DNA from: Strigamia acuminata
Taxonomy: Eukaryota > Arthropoda > Chilopoda > Geophilomorpha > Linotaeniidae
Direction of reading: 5' to 3'
DNA: 60,000 bases
Assembly (NCBI GenBank): GCA_949358305.1
Contig: OX442315.1
Coordinates: 19,682,427-19,742,426, forward strand
This document shows, in pieces, positions 37,862 to 51,169 of the stretch. Numbering within the stretch: the stretch's first letter is position 1; every line of letters begins with the position of its first letter. The notes beneath the pieces are model-generated. The model was not told where the DNA came from. It did not search any database and was given only the letters and a program-made list of their open reading frames with translations. Made by a program: the position numbers and the translations under genes.

Positions 37862-38812
37862 GGCTTTGGCTGGTAACAATAACACTTCCACGACCTGAAA
37901 ACAAGCGACATTATTAAGCAGCTCAATCCCGTTAAGTCATTCAGGCATTTGAAAAGATTTATGTTTTGCGCCATAACGAAAGATCTTCCGTCGCGAAAAT
38001 AATGTAAATATTTGTTATGATTTTAAATCCCGGCAATTAATTTTCAAATATTAAAACAACGGTGCGATTCGATATGGAATTGATCAGGTGTAAGTGGGGC
38101 TAAAATGCGCAAAATGTAAACAAAACAAGTTGTAATGATTTTGACCACTTACGACGCCATTTTTGCTTTCATAGAAACGGAAGCTGCATGTGCTTACAGC
38201 GGAAAAGGATCTTCATCACCCGCTATTATTTGTTTGCATTTTGGGACGTCATGATATATTAGCAGAAAACAGTTACTTACTATTTGTGGTTGAAAAAACA
38301 GTCAATAGTTAAGCAGACTTTCGATCACTTGTTTCAAAACGCAGCTAACGCCAAACAGGCCGGAAGTTAGGCACTACTTCCGGAAGCATGTGGCATAATA
38401 CGGCAGGAAATGTTTGTATTAACGCGCAGAAATTCGGTATTAGTTTCGAATTCAAGTTGTATATTATTCGTTATGACTATGTTTAAAACGCGAAGTAATG
38501 TTAACTACGAGTAATTTTTTAATTTTTTAAAAATACTTATTTGAATTACTTAAAAGTTGCTTTAAGTTGGGAACTACTTCTTTAACTTATAACTCAGTTT
38601 CGTAATTGACGTCATAAACGATCTCGCTCCAAAGTTACTTATCTGTATCGTCTTACAATGAAATAAATAAAATAAATTATATTTCACTCCTTTCAACCGA
38701 ATTACAGCAAAATGATTACAGATAAAAAAAGTAACAACCATATTAAATATTCCAAAATACACTCCAAAATTCTGCATCTTTTCGTGATATATATAATATA
38801 AATACATGATAT

Positions 38813-40819
38813 TCAACATGTCTCAGTTGATGTATCAATTATCTGGAAAGTTTCAACAACCGACTTCTGACAATAAGCATAAAACAGCATTTCAGCTTTC
38901 AACATTATTTCGTCCACAGACAATGATTTTGTCAAACTGCAAAATAAATAAATAATAAATGAGAGCCACAAATTAGATCAACAACGAAGCACCATACTTA
39001 TTCACACACTGGAACACAGACACGACGTCTGAACAGGAAAATAAATTAGAACGATTCATTGTCAAAATTGTGACACAAACAAACAAAATGAAAGTCATTT
39101 GAGAATCCGCTGGAACTTGATATTCGCTTACATCGCCGCCTATTAAGAAATAATATGCTTGAAATTAAAATACATGATAAAAAAATAAAATAAAAATACA
39201 ATTTTTATTACCCTACCTTGTTCGGAAGTTTGCTGTCTTGTCGTTTCTCTCGCTTTTTCAGCTTGTAGTGAATTAATCTCTAAGTAATGACTGCTAATAA
39301 TCTCAAACACCCGCAAACCGTTGTCAAAATCAAATTCACGTAAAAAACAAAGCAATAACCATCTGCAAATTCAAATGTAACTAATACTGAATGTGAATAA
39401 ATCAGTAGCGCATTTCTGAATATACCGGTGACAAAAAGCGAGGTCGTGCACTTGGCATCCATTCAGATATGTATACAAATCTGCATCAACTTCTCTCAAT
39501 AAATGTCTCAATAATTCCAATTTATTTATCATGCCTTTCTCTAGAAAATCTATTTGGATATGTTCCACATAATTGCTAAAACACCAATATGCTTCACTCT
39601 AAAAAAAAAAATTTTTAACTAATTAAACCGACATTAATTAAATTTCTTACTTCGCAGTCTAAGACAATTAAAAATCGACCAGCAATATCGTTCATGCCTT
39701 GCGCATAACCTACAGTATCGTGAAAAGCTGCAAATGTAATTAAAATATTTCGTAGCATCGTTAAATATACGCTATCATCATCTCTAAGAAAGAAAAGAAA
39801 AATGTCGTTTTTATAATGTTTTAACTATGTGTAAATAATCAATAACTACTTGAATAGATGATGTCGTCTCATAGTCCGTGGAACATCTTTATCGATTACA
39901 TTAATCAGATCAGATAGTTTTGAAACATTTAATGATTGACGACAAGCATAAACCTAGATGAAAAAAAATTGTTTTTAGAAATTTGGAAAACCGAATGCAA
40001 TCATGTTTACCTGCGATTGTATATATAGAAAATCCTGATTCGCGCTTTTTATTGATATAAGATCGGAAACAGTGTCACTACTTGATGATTCACTTTGTCC
40101 TAAAATTGGTTTAAATTTACAACAACAACAAAAACATTGGTATTTATCTATTTGTGTATACACCTTTTTCATTACTTCGAATCAATTCTCTTTGCCACCG
40201 TTGGGTCAAAGCATCATATTTACCACGTAATTCCATGTTCACTACTTCCCTTTCTCTATTTTAAAACCCAAACATTGAGCTTTATTGATTTGCAGTAGTT
40301 ATTTTACCCATTTTAAATTCTTTTTTACCGTTTAGTAGAATTATACGGATAATAACCATATAACAGCTTCCATACATCTTTTCTAATTGACGAATCGATA
40401 CCTCCTATAAGAGTTATTTTCCTTATTTAGTACTCAAATCAGAGAATTCCGCTTTATTACCCTTAAACACAGCTTCTCTGAAACCGTGTTCGTTAATAAG
40501 TCTGCCGTCAATATCGAGAAATTCTTCAAACTTTTCCTTGGTTATGGGTGAAGTTCGGTGCGAAGTTGAAGAAACCGAGCCCTCGCAAGATTTAATTGGT
40601 AAAACGGAACTCAAGTAGTAGTTCGGTGGTGGAAATTCAAGAGCCTCAAATTCATCTTCTACATCGTTCAAATGTCTATTAAAGATATATATATAAATTA
40701 AAAAATAATTAAAAATATGGGTGGCATTATCTGACCGCCAAGCAGTTTATTTACTTCCGATCTTACCTAGTGATTCCAATATTATTTTCGGGCTCGCGGA
40801 TATCTTGAGAATCAATCAT
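38813..40819 (-). CDS. TBC-domain Rab GTPase-activating protein, TBC1D25-like
   Basis: Eleven exons (40819-40767, 40675-40461, 40404-40329, 40255-40164, 40099-40011, 39953-39850, 39783-39651, 39598-39426, 39362-39217, 39139-38998, 38936-38813) give 448 residues. The TBC domain starts around FLDIDGRLINEHGFREAVFKGG, continues IRKDVWKLLYGYYP, has the arginine finger in VIDKDVPRT (IxxDxxR) and the glutamine finger in GYAQGMNDI (YxQ), then CHRWLLLCFLREFDFDNGLRVFE. Both catalytic fingers are present, so it should be active on some Rab. The order FF/DNGLRVFEI and an inserted serine-rich stretch recall TBC1D25, a regulator of autophagy, but the short N-terminus lacks its usual extra domain, so the subfamily is tentative. 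It is divergent from PEX11-gamma. Confidence 0.85.
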
Positions 40820-41229
40820 ATTTTTCTAAGTATCATGTTGTTGCGCCATAAAATAAATAAAAGTAATCCAAAGCAAAGCGATGTTCTCGTGTCAAGGCGA
40901 GATACCCCACAACGCACAACCAATCAAAACAAAAATGTGTCACTTCCGCTCTGCCAGCTGCCACCGCCACCATAGAGTAAGGATGGAAAGAGTCGGCACT
41001 CGCTCAACATCATCATACATCGTTTTGTAAAACATACAAAATATACATAGTTTTAATTTGCAAATTAACGTTAAATATTTTCTCTCGCCATATTTTTGAA
41101 TTATGGATATTTAAGCGTTTAGCTTTTATCGCAATTTGTGCGGATCAAGGATCAACAGATTAAACAATTTATTTTCCACTGTTAATTAGTGGTAAGCAAG
41201 TTGCAGGAAATTATACAAAGTCACAAACC

Positions 41230-42043
41230 ATGGAGTTACTTGATCATATATTGAAGAGTCACTCCGGCCGTAGCAAATGTTTACGACTAATTAATTACAC
41301 TTGTCTGCTGTTGTCACGAAATCGAAAACTGTCATCGAAATTTTTAACGCTCGCCAACGAAATGAGCCAATGTCGAGCAACGTTGAGACTGTTTGATGAT
41401 TTGGCCATGCTCCGCTATTCTTTTTCGTATGGATTAGGTAAAGAGGTATTTAGTGACTAGACTAATTAAAGAATTTTATAAACAAAAACAAATATATTTT
41501 TTAGGAATCTGATGTAGTGCTTAGATGGATCGGTGTAATTAGTAACATCGTAGATCAAATTTACTACCCAATTGAACATGTCGCGTGGGCAGCGGATAAA
41601 AAGTTAATAAAAATCGACAGCACACATTGGTGGACTACGAGTACTCTGCTATGGGCAATTTCTTTATATCTAGGAATAATTCGGTATTTAAAAAAAAATA
41701 AAATTAATATGGATTTTGATTAATATTAAATCAAATTAATTTTAGAGCCTTTCGTTTTCTTCGTATCCAACAGCAGAAGAGGAAGAAATGCTTAACGTTA
41801 AGGTAATATGGTAAAAATTAGTCGAGCATGAATTAAAGCATTTGAAAATTTAGTGAAAAAGACAACACTTACGAGCTGTTTGAAATTTTAACAATTATCC
41901 AAAACTGTTTTGATTTGTGCAATGCGATCCATTGGATGCCAAAAGGCATTTTATGGTCTCAGCAACTGCAGCAATGGCAAGTTGGAGTGTTTGGGGTGAT
42001 TTCTTCAGTGATTATTCTTTATAAATACCTACAGACCTTGTGA
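41230..42043 (+). CDS. PEX11G: Peroxisomal membrane protein PEX11, gamma type
   Basis: Peroxisome membrane protein involved in peroxisome elongation and number. Four exons (41230-41445, 41505-41683, 41746-41802, 41854-42043) give 213 residues. N-terminal amphipathic region with GRSKCLRLINYTCLLLS; then ATLRLFDDLAMLRY, DQIYYPIEHVAWAAD and a hydrophobic WWTTSTLLWAISLYLGIIR; then a basic loop (FRFLRIQQQKRKK); and the C-terminal CNAIHWMPKGILWS followed by a membrane span ending LYKYLQTL. NAIHWMP-G is typical of PEX11-gamma rather than alpha/beta. Its start codon is 410 bases from that of the divergent TBC gene. Confidence 0.9.
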
Positions 42044-43117
42044 AATGTCAAAATAATTGAAAATAAATCGGGTTGCACTTACTTTATTTCCAATTTATTT
42101 TTAAGGAAAACAAACTAAATGAATCAAAAGAAAAAAAAAAAACAGTACATTTTACATCATCGAAAATGTAAACTGTACGAAATTACAAGTTGAAAATATT
42201 GCCAAGAACAGGAGAAAGCAATTAAACCTGGTCCAATTAAAACTAAACCATTCACAAAATCATTTTACCCGTAGAAATATAGAAAACAACTTTAAAGAAA
42301 AAATAAAATCTTTAACTTAAAATATATACAGCGAAAAATGTATCATGAAACATCACTTATCTTAATCCATATACCGATCCAGCCAATAATCCAAAAGTCA
42401 AACCAGAAACAAAAAAGAAAAAGCGATTGCAAGTTTGCATTCATTTTATCACCCATATTCCACTAACTAGGTTAGGACACTCAAGTAGGCCCAGTAATAA
42501 AGTCACTTTAGGTTAAAAATTGTTCATTAACTGGTTGCACCAGATTCAACTGTAAAATTATTGCATTTTTAAATTTAATAATGTTAATTTGTTAAAAGTT
42601 AGGGCGAAATAGAAGTACAGGTTTTTTCAGTAAAAGATAATAAAAAATTCCACAGCATTTCAAGGTAAACTGAACTTAGCAATTTAAAACAAAACAAAAA
42701 AAAGGCCGATACTGGGCAGTAGGTAACAAAATAAACGAATTCTTTTGAAAGGCACTTTTAGCTCGTATAAATTCGTATCAGGTTCACACGAAATAGTTCT
42801 TGGCGCTATGACAAACAAATTTACAAATATATATATGTATATGTGGTTCGCCTTAGAACCAAAAAATTAAATCCGTTAAATCTTTTTTTTTAAACTGCAA
42901 AAATATAGAAAAACAATTTTTTTTTTAAGATAAACTCACGAAGTAAAAACAACATTTTCACAAGTTTCCAAACTTGTCACTTTGAAAACAACTAACATTC
43001 AAAAATAATTGTAGAAACAAACAATTTCTGCTATTTTGACAATATAATTTGCTAACGGCATATATATTAACTCGTTACTTAATTAACTTAAAGTAACAGC
43101 TTCATTTCGTATATACC
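42044..43117. other. Convergent 3' regions of PEX11-gamma and CPEB1
   Basis: AT-rich sequence without a gene. The left end has an AATAAA after the PEX11-gamma stop (near 42061). Most of the remainder is probably the CPEB1 3' untranslated region. It contains T-rich runs but no repeat I would name. Confidence 0.55.
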
Positions 43118-46100
43118 TTAGCGACCACAGCCTGTTTTACTGTTGCGCATAAGTGGTTTGTGATGACTCAACGATTCGAGCGAATGCTGCCATTGCCAAC
43201 AAGTACGACAGAAATACTTGAAACACGAAGTGTCCCGACAAAAATACGGACCTTGCTGAGTATTGCACATTGAACACATGGAGTCTTCTAAATAAGGGTC
43301 CACTTGAACCTAAAATTACAATCTATTAATTGCGAAGAGTTTTTATTTTCGCTTTATTTACCTTTTTAGTAAACTTAACAGTCTTGATTTCAATGAAAGC
43401 AGCTGACACCGCTTTCATGTAACTCTTTCCGTTGTTGAATGTCACACGTCCCGATCCTAAAAATCATTCATTAACATTAAAAAAATATATTTTAACTATT
43501 TTAAAAAATATATATATTTTATATGCAAACCAATGGGATATTTGTGTTTGTCTGTGTCAATCCCAGAATAGACAACTCCTCCGAAAAGGTCATTCATAAT
43601 GTGACATAACCCTTCCGCTGTAAGCATTCCATGAAGAGCACCAACAAAAACTGTTCGACTGGGATCAAGGCGTTGGGATGGGCATCGAACATAATTACTG
43701 TCGCTTAATATCCATGGGATTACTTGGACCTGTATGTGATTACAGCTTAGAACAGAGTTTTAAAATGCTAGGAATTATTTACCTCTTTAGATCTCATTCG
43801 TCGACTCGAGATCTTGTAATACCAATTTCCGCCGTTACTAAAGTCGTGAGTACAAACTTGCAAAAGAGCTTTAACTTGTTTCTCAGACTCAAATAATATA
43901 TAAACATATCCTAAAAAACAAACAAAAAATTAATTAGAAACACATACATTTCAGTTTGATGTACCTTTTGGAGGATTGAGCGAGTTTTCCTTCCCAGGCC
44001 ACTCGATTCGAATTGGTCCAAACGGCTTGAAAGCAGTCATTAACGCGACTAGAAAAAACAACTAAATTAAAATTCAATTCTTAAATAACACTTTTACCTT
44101 CTGTTATGTCCCAAGGAACTCCTCCAAGAAATACTTTGCAGGAATAAGTCGGATTTTTGTGTATTCGATTGGGCAACTGGCCACTCCATGTGCAAGTAGC
44201 GTCGTACAGAGCTGAAAAATAAACGCACAACTTATAAAAATGTAAAAATTAATACGGAGTATTTTTTTAAAAAAGTATTCTAACCAGCAGCATTTCGATA
44301 AAGTCTTGCAGCCCTTTCGATTGAGTTAGGATCGTTGGCATTAGTCATGAATAATGAATTGACATTGCTCCAACGATGATCAGAGAACAGATTACTGGAT
44401 AAATTCATCGCATCCATGTCTCTGAAAGCATTATTACCAAGAAGCGATGTTTGAATAGGAGGACTGGAACCCAGCGATAAATTATTCTGTTTAAAAATAA
44501 AGAAAAATTAGATGTCGTCCAATTATTTTAGCTTTTATTCGTTTATTTTAGCGTTTCATACTTGATTATTCCTTACCATAAGATCAGAAAGTGTACTATC
44601 GACACTACTAATTCCACTGCTATCACTATCAGCTGGAGAAGCACTACGAGAATCTCTAATCTCATTGCATCCCATCATAAATGCCTGCTCCAAAGTTGGG
44701 CTTCCATGTTCGCTTCTGAATTTAAAAAAAATTGAGAATTTAAACTTTTAAAGAAAGCTACAATCTTACGACATGTAGGAAGGTCCTCTAATCGCTCTGT
44801 ACGGTCCTAACGGTGGTGATGGACTCGGGGACGACAAAAAACCGGATTGCATCATCTTTAGCGATTGGAAATCAGTAAATTTGCCGGAATTTATGGATCG
44901 GCTGAGGGAATTTCCAGCCAAACCCAAGCCAGTTGACGAGGAAGCACTACCGTTACTACTGCTAGACCACCCTGTATCGATTAGTTTTAAATTAAGCAAT
45001 TTTTAAATTAATAATTAAACTAAAAATAAACAATACCTGTATATGAATTCATCGAGTTACTTAAATTAAGTCCTAGCATCTCTGCTACGCTAGACATACC
45101 GGCACCTAAAACAAAATGTTTATTTCTAGAATTATCCTTCAGTTATCAAAAAATGAAAACAGTTTTCTTCGCACATAAATATAAATTATACCCTTTCATT
45201 TGTGTACGTGAAAGTAATTCCTGAAGGCCATTATTAGTATCTAAGTCACACACAAGAAAAAGTGTGGAACTAGGTGAAAGGCCTACGGTGAAACGAAATG
45301 ATTCCGTAGATGTTAACGTACTGAGCCCCATCAATATTAAGCAATATTTCATACAATAAACATCAATTGTTTTTTTTGTTTTGTATTTTAACATTGAAGT
45401 TAATTTTTTTTTAAATTCTAATTATGTGCATTTAAATATAGGTCCAAAGGAAAATATGACTCAAGCTTAGTCAAGGTGATAAATTCAAAAAACAAATCAA
45501 AATAAAAGTAATTGGATGATTACTCATGTAAATAATTACTTACATTCTATGAATGTTTGCTCGATTTTTAACAAGTGAACCTTTGCTAAATGGGTTTAGA
45601 AACATTGAGAAAAATTAAATGCTCGGTGTCAACAACTCTGCGGGTAAGTGAAACTTTTTCTATGAATGAAGACATGTTGGGAGATAGAACCGAGATCAAT
45701 GCACCTTTAACAACTGCGAGTTTGCAGCCGCGACCTACTTTTTTCTGTCACTTTCGGCTTTATAATAACGTTTCTTAATTACAATTGATACATTTGAAAA
45801 CATAATACTCAACTAAAACATATGTAACTCATAATGACAACAAAAACCACCCTCATATCGACTTAAATTTTTGAATGAAACCTCAAATTGCAGCTATAAC
45901 TTACTTGAAATATTATAGGTTACTCAAATCATTTTCCGAGCCACTGGATAAGGGGAGGGATTTATGGGTTCCCCAATTTTTCACATACAGTAACCTACAA
46001 ATGAAGCCGAGTGAGTCGGGGATTTTTTCGAGGTCAAAAATCTGAAGGTCAAGCAACCGTGATGAGGGCAAGCACATGGTCTGAATTAGAAAGCAGATCT

Positions 46101-48037
46101 AGAGCTGGTGCGAAAAGGGAATTGACCACTTTTCCTCGCCGGCCCTCACCCTCGTCTACCAAGGAGAAAACAGCATAAAGATCATCGACCTTTTACTTAT
46201 TAATCCTACGTCCAAACAATCCTATTAATAACTGCAGTATTGAGAATTCTAATTCATTTTCATGCGATAGTAAAAACATGAAAACAATTTTAAATATGAG
46301 AAAAGTCTGGTTTAGTCTATCCGACGAATGAGTCAGGTTGAATTGAAGCCAACAATTACGCCCTCATGTTACCGTTATCGAAGATCTAATTTAAAAATTA
46401 TGAAGCAATTTTTAATTGTCCAAAATGAAAATATCGAACATTTAAAAATATCAAATTTCAATAACCGAGGAAGTAAAAAAAAATAAATGCTGAGTCGGGG
46501 TTTTACGCATGGTTGCAATCACAAGCACCGATTGCAGAATGGCATTTTTCCTCTAGTATGTCATGCCAAACTCAGACACGACAAAACTTAAGTTATGTCG
46601 GCGGGGTGGCTTCCCTGCCGAAGATGCTAAGAAACGAGGAAGAGAAATTTTCTCGAGCATCAATTACGTAACGTCAATGCTTTTTATAAACTAACTCAGA
46701 ACATTGAACTTTATTTGAAGGCTTATTCTTTTTTCGCCTCTTCATAAACAGCAAATCACGTTTTTCTTTCCAAGGCTTTCTGCAATGTGCAGACGAAAAT
46801 GAACTAGGTTTCAAATGAGCAACCTTGCATGTCTGTAACTACCAAACTCCCTTTATAGAAGTAATAAAGGGCCAGGGACACCGAGAAATCATGGCTAACG
46901 ACTGTCAGAATAAACTTTTATCAAGTTATATCTACCCCATGTATATTTCATAACGGCAATTTAATTCACTTGTTTTTTTCGCCTTGAGAAATTACTTGTT
47001 AACGATATGAAACAATTTTTAGTACCTTGTTGAGCACTGAAACTACTTCGACGGCCGATAGAAGGATCCGTGACGTTGATAGGCATGCCGTTAATGTCGA
47101 GCGAGTTATCCAACATGGCGTTAAGACGATGAAAGAGGTCGACGTTTCTAGCAGTATTTCCACTCAAATTGACCGTATTCACCTGACTAGAGTCCGCTCC
47201 ATCTAGGTGGGACTTGTCACTGATGTAATTAAAGTCAGGGTAACTGCCCACCTACAAAACAATTTGAATAGAAAAAAGAAATTAATAAAAATAAACATTT
47301 TAAAATTACTATTTTTACCATAACAATTTAGTGCACGCTAGTTTACCCTAATTTCCTTTCGTTTCAAATTACTAAACGAAATGGATTTCAAACTTTGCAC
47401 CCATAAACAACTTTTTGTTAAATGGAATTAAAACGAGGCAAAAGAAAATACTGCAAAAATTGTATACCTCTGCAATATGGCTTAAAAAATATATTAATTT
47501 TATAGTACCACCCAGCACAAACCGGCCCCACAACTTGCTAAGAGACAGGTCGCACCCTATATATTTTTTTCTTTAATTTTTTTCTTGGGTTTTGGCAACT
47601 GTTCTACAGCGTGTCGTCAGGATAGCAATTTTGCGGCAGCCTGCGACAATTGCAGCGAAGTAACTGCCAAAAAGCATGCATCGTTTAATTTGATTTAAAA
47701 CATAAAATTTCTAGTGTATTGAATAGCGGTTCGGATTTTTATACCCTAAATAAAGAAATAAACTTTTAAAGTGACGTAAATTACGAAATATGTCACGGAC
47801 TAGGCAGAGCAGCCATGAAAAACGCAATGTGTGCCGCAGACCATTGCTGGAAAGCAAATTTTCTTTACTTTCTAAATAAAATTAAGTAAAAATAATACAG
47901 AATACCCAATGACAAAATAATAAAAATAAATACTACTGCACCGTATTATAAATGCAGATTGAATAAAAACACAGTGGGTTTGCAACCTTTGTTTAAAACT
48001 ATAAAAAGCGAACTTTACTTACACTGTGCATCGGCAT
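43118..48037 (-). CDS. CPEB1: Cytoplasmic polyadenylation element-binding protein 1
   Basis: RNA-binding translational regulator (Orb/CPEB1 class), important in oogenesis and neurons; it binds UUUUAU elements in 3' untranslated regions. Twelve coding exons (48037-48023, 47251-47026, 45105-45037, 44971-44770, 44715-44577, 44486-44285, 44211-44098, 44048-43965, 43910-43783, 43729-43531, 43456-43362, 43309-43118) give 554 residues. The N-terminal part is low complexity with the conserved [14 protein letters not shown]. The first RRM begins [10 protein letters not shown]...[16 protein letters not shown]. The second contains [21 protein letters not shown] and [21 protein letters not shown] cysteine/histidine ZZ-type finger ([27 protein letters not shown]) ends the protein at PLMRNSK. 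It is CPEB1-type, not CPEB2-4, by these blocks. The first coding exon is only 15 bases (MPMHS), placed by phase and splice sites. Confidence 0.95.
45930..46880. mobile_element. Probable transposon relic in CPEB1 intron 2
   Basis: Inside the 1.9-kb intron (45106-47025) this block is clearly more GC-rich than surrounding introns. It has repeated GAGTCGGGG-T-TTTT motifs (about 46012 and 46491) and a short inverted repeat (CCCTTTAT...ATAAAGGG near 46850). No long frame or target duplication is visible. It looks like non-autonomous mobile DNA, but the class is unknown. Confidence 0.3.
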
Positions 48038-49219
48038 TTTGAAAAATTAACTTCTTTTTTTTTAAAAAATATGTGTCATAAAAGTAATCTCAATTCGATA
48101 GTTGAGCTGGGTAAAAGACATGTGAACACTATTGCCCTTCAAATCAAACTGACGATATCAGACGGTAGCTTCTCTTATACACCACCGTGTTATATGCATA
48201 CATTTACATACCTTGATGGGTCCAATTTTTGAGCCTTCATACGACCTTCAGAGTCATACGCTTCCCACCCCGCAACTGGCGTTGTCCATCTGAGCCGAAG
48301 AAAGCCACGTGGATTCGCGAGGTTTCTGATTGGCTGATGTACGAGCAATGTACTTTTACTGCAAGGTGGCGTTTGCGCTTCACTGCAGCATAAGCCGAGA
48401 TAACTATGCGCAATAATCCGCCAAAATAGTTTTTCATTTTGTGTTTTAATCCATTATGTTCACTCGATTGCGTTCTTTTAAATGCAACTGAAATAGTGTA
48501 ACTAATAAAATAAATGCAAATTAAAAATGTAACTGTAATGTTCGGAAATTAAAAAGGTCCTTGACCTATTGGCAGACAGAAAAAATAATGTGAAGAGAGT
48601 GAGTGCGCAGGAAAGTAATTCACCTGTATTTGTGTCATTTATTACCAGTCAACCGGCTCTTTATTCGAGTACAAAAACTTGGACAAATTCATTGCACTTT
48701 AAATCTTAAAAAAAATATTTCTCTATATAATAAAACTAGTTACTGACAAATATAATCAAATTGTAAACTTTTATTCCTCGAGATTGAATTACGTCACAGA
48801 AAAGAATGACAAAATAGTACTGCATCATTTATTTTTTTGTTATAAATTATTTTTCATTTTTAATATAACGTGGCAATTTCATGAAAAATAAAAATTTAAA
48901 AAAAGAAACAAACAAAAAAAAAAACCCATTGGATTTACATATAGGATGGTAATGTATCATCTCCTTGAAAATAATTAATTATTAAGTTCTAACAAATTGA
49001 ATTTTAGAATTAAAACTTAAAAACTAATAACAGCATTCTTAGAAAATTAAAAACGTGTTTGTTATTTTTCATAATAATGCCAACAAGCAGCTATGTAAAC
49101 AATGGTTTTTTCCCGATCCCCCGAGTAGGAGAATTTATGATTTTTATATATTTCAAATAGTTAATAGTTAGAAAAATTTTGATATTGACGAATCGATGCT
49201 GATTGTGCTGCAACCAGTC
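48038..49219. other. CPEB1 promoter and SEC11 3' region
   Basis: No gene seen. Bases 48038-48500 should hold the CPEB1 5' untranslated region and promoter; an open frame there (48237-48437, minus) has no recognisable motif. Bases 48700-49219 are AT-rich, with several poly(A)/poly(T) runs. Confidence 0.5.
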
Positions 49220-50377
49220 TCATTCTCGATGTATTAACACGAAAAGACCAAGACAGAAGAGAACTAAGTACTGTTTAAAAAAAAAAAATCAAAATTAGAA
49301 TCAAAAATTACTTAAACTAAAATCAAATTAACTCGTTACCTTGAACTTCGGATAATCATTCATTAATATTGTAACGATGCCTACATATGGAACGAATCTA
49401 CATACAAATAACAATAAAATTTAATGACATCAAACAAATAAAAATTTAATATAAAATATTTACCCTCTCGCCCTTCCGATCACATCTTTCTTTTCCAGCC
49501 ATAATTGGCCAGGTGCATAAAGACCACGATCGTCGACCGAGTTGTTGTCGCCTTTTGTTAAAAATTTGATTGTTCCATTACCCCTACGCATCAAAAAAAG
49601 TTAATGGATCCAAACTTAGTCAGTATTTATACAATCGTATACTTTTCATGTAGTTTTAATACTCTATGCACTATCGGTATTTCGCGCCCTTCGACTTTAA
49701 AAACCACTATCTCACCAACTCGTATCGGATCTTGTAAGTGATTTGTTAGAAACAAAAGATCTCCACGATGAAATGCTGGTTCCATACTGCCACTGTAAAA
49801 GAAATTAAACTTTTTAGTTTTTTATTTATTTATTTTTGTAATTTCCGTGTAACCGATCCATAATAAAGTGAAATTATAAGTAAAATCGATTCAAAATATG
49901 GATGCAGTGTTAATTTAGACCACAAGCGAAGCTTTAAAAATTAAAATACAATTTCCAAAGTATTAGAGTGGACAAAATACATTTATTTCGTCTTTTTACG
50001 AATATTACCTGAGAACAACGACAATGGGACTCTCACTACCAGTTACAACCATAAGTCCTTTCCATATCATTAAGGCTGAAGACACAATCGTACCAAAGTT
50101 GAGAACTTGGTATATTAGCTAAAAGGAAAAGAGAAAAACAAGAGTTTAATTAGAATTTGAAATAAAACTGCACGTGCAAAACAGGCAGGCAATTATTCTA
50201 TGGCACCTGTCGTTTCTACAACACCATACGCTAAGCCTCGTTTAATATTTTCTTTCGCCAAATATTTTCGATCCAGTTTAAATATTTGCACTGCAAATTA
50301 ATCTTTCATCATTCGTGCACTTTGAATCTTACCTGGCGTTTATTCATACGCCGAACATCGTCAAAAAAATCAAACAT
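49220..50377 (-). CDS. Signal peptidase complex catalytic subunit SEC11
   Basis: ER-membrane serine protease that removes signal peptides. Six exons (50377-50333, 50118-50009, 49792-49643, 49583-49464, 49397-49340, 49270-49220) give 177 residues. N-terminal [15 protein letters not shown]; a membrane span around [20 protein letters not shown]; the catalytic serine in [20 protein letters not shown]; the catalytic histidine in [12 protein letters not shown]; the conserved [14 protein letters not shown]; then [15 protein letters not shown] and a C-terminal hydrophobic segment ending LFVLIHRE. This matches SEC11A/C at essentially full length. The gene starts about 790 bases from the cubilin start, divergently. 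Confidence 0.97.
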
Positions 50378-51037
50378 TTTGCTGGTCCACGTTTCTTGCT
50401 AACACCACGTCTTCGGAACTACAAATGCTAATCGCACAATAACTAACGCCATCTACATCCGTTCTGCTTTCGGTAACACTAAGACCCGAAGTACAGAGTG
50501 AAATGTGAAAGCAAGGCCCGTTATTTTTTCGATTTTACTATTAAATTTACCAGAATGGAATTGTTAAAATTATAAATTATATAAAGTATATTTAATGCAA
50601 CTGCATTAGTACCTTACCTGAATAGCCAAGCCGCCTATGGACGAAGTATTATCTTTTATTCAAGTATTTAACACGATAAACAATTACATTTAAAAAAACC
50701 ATTTATTTATATATTTATTTTTAGATTGTTTTAAAAATTATTTTTAACAAAGCATGATATTTGAGAAGCTGGACATGCCGTGCCAGGACCGAAGTGGCAC
50801 AATCTAAAATATTCAGTATGAAATTGAAATTTCTTGTGAGCTACAGACGCGTATACCCCAATTGTCCAGAAATCATTAAAACAATTGCTTAAAGCAATTG
50901 TGCTTGTAATAATTTTGATGCAAAATTAAACAGCAGTCTTAAATTATTTAAGTTTGCTTGTTTATTTCTTTTATCACGTACATAATACCAGAGATAGGAT
51001 CAAATTCAACGCAAGTGTTTCATTTTAACTGTCAAAC

Positions 51038-51154
51038 ATGTTGCAAGTGATATTCTTGGTACTTGGTTGTCACTTCTCCGCTTGGAACATGAAACAGTTC
51101 GATCTGGACCTTCAAGATGTTAGGGTTCCAGTAGAACGATTTTACTATCCTTAA
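51038..51154 (+). other. Upstream ORF before cubilin
   Basis: A 38-codon frame with a hydrophobic start (MLQVIFLVLGCHFSAW) that ends 15 bases before the predicted cubilin ATG. None of the candidate GT donors inside it gives the phase needed to join cubilin exon 2, so I treat it as an upstream ORF or untranslated sequence, not the real signal peptide. Confidence 0.35.
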
Positions 51155-51169
51155 TTTTTGTTTGAAAAA

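Noticed and set aside
45146-45394. Minus-strand frame in CPEB1 intron 2 that could be an alternative exon
   Set aside because: An acceptor in phase exists, but the only nearby donor leaves the wrong phase for the next exon, and no CPEB family block matches.
48237-48437. 66-codon minus frame upstream of CPEB1
   Set aside because: No recognisable motif and in the wrong place for a coding exon in phase with the 15-base first exon; probably untranslated leader or promoter.
51038-51130. ATG at 51038 as the cubilin start
   Set aside because: No donor in that frame gives the phase-2 junction needed for QPRIVSS; the ATG at 51170 gives a signal peptide and the right phase.
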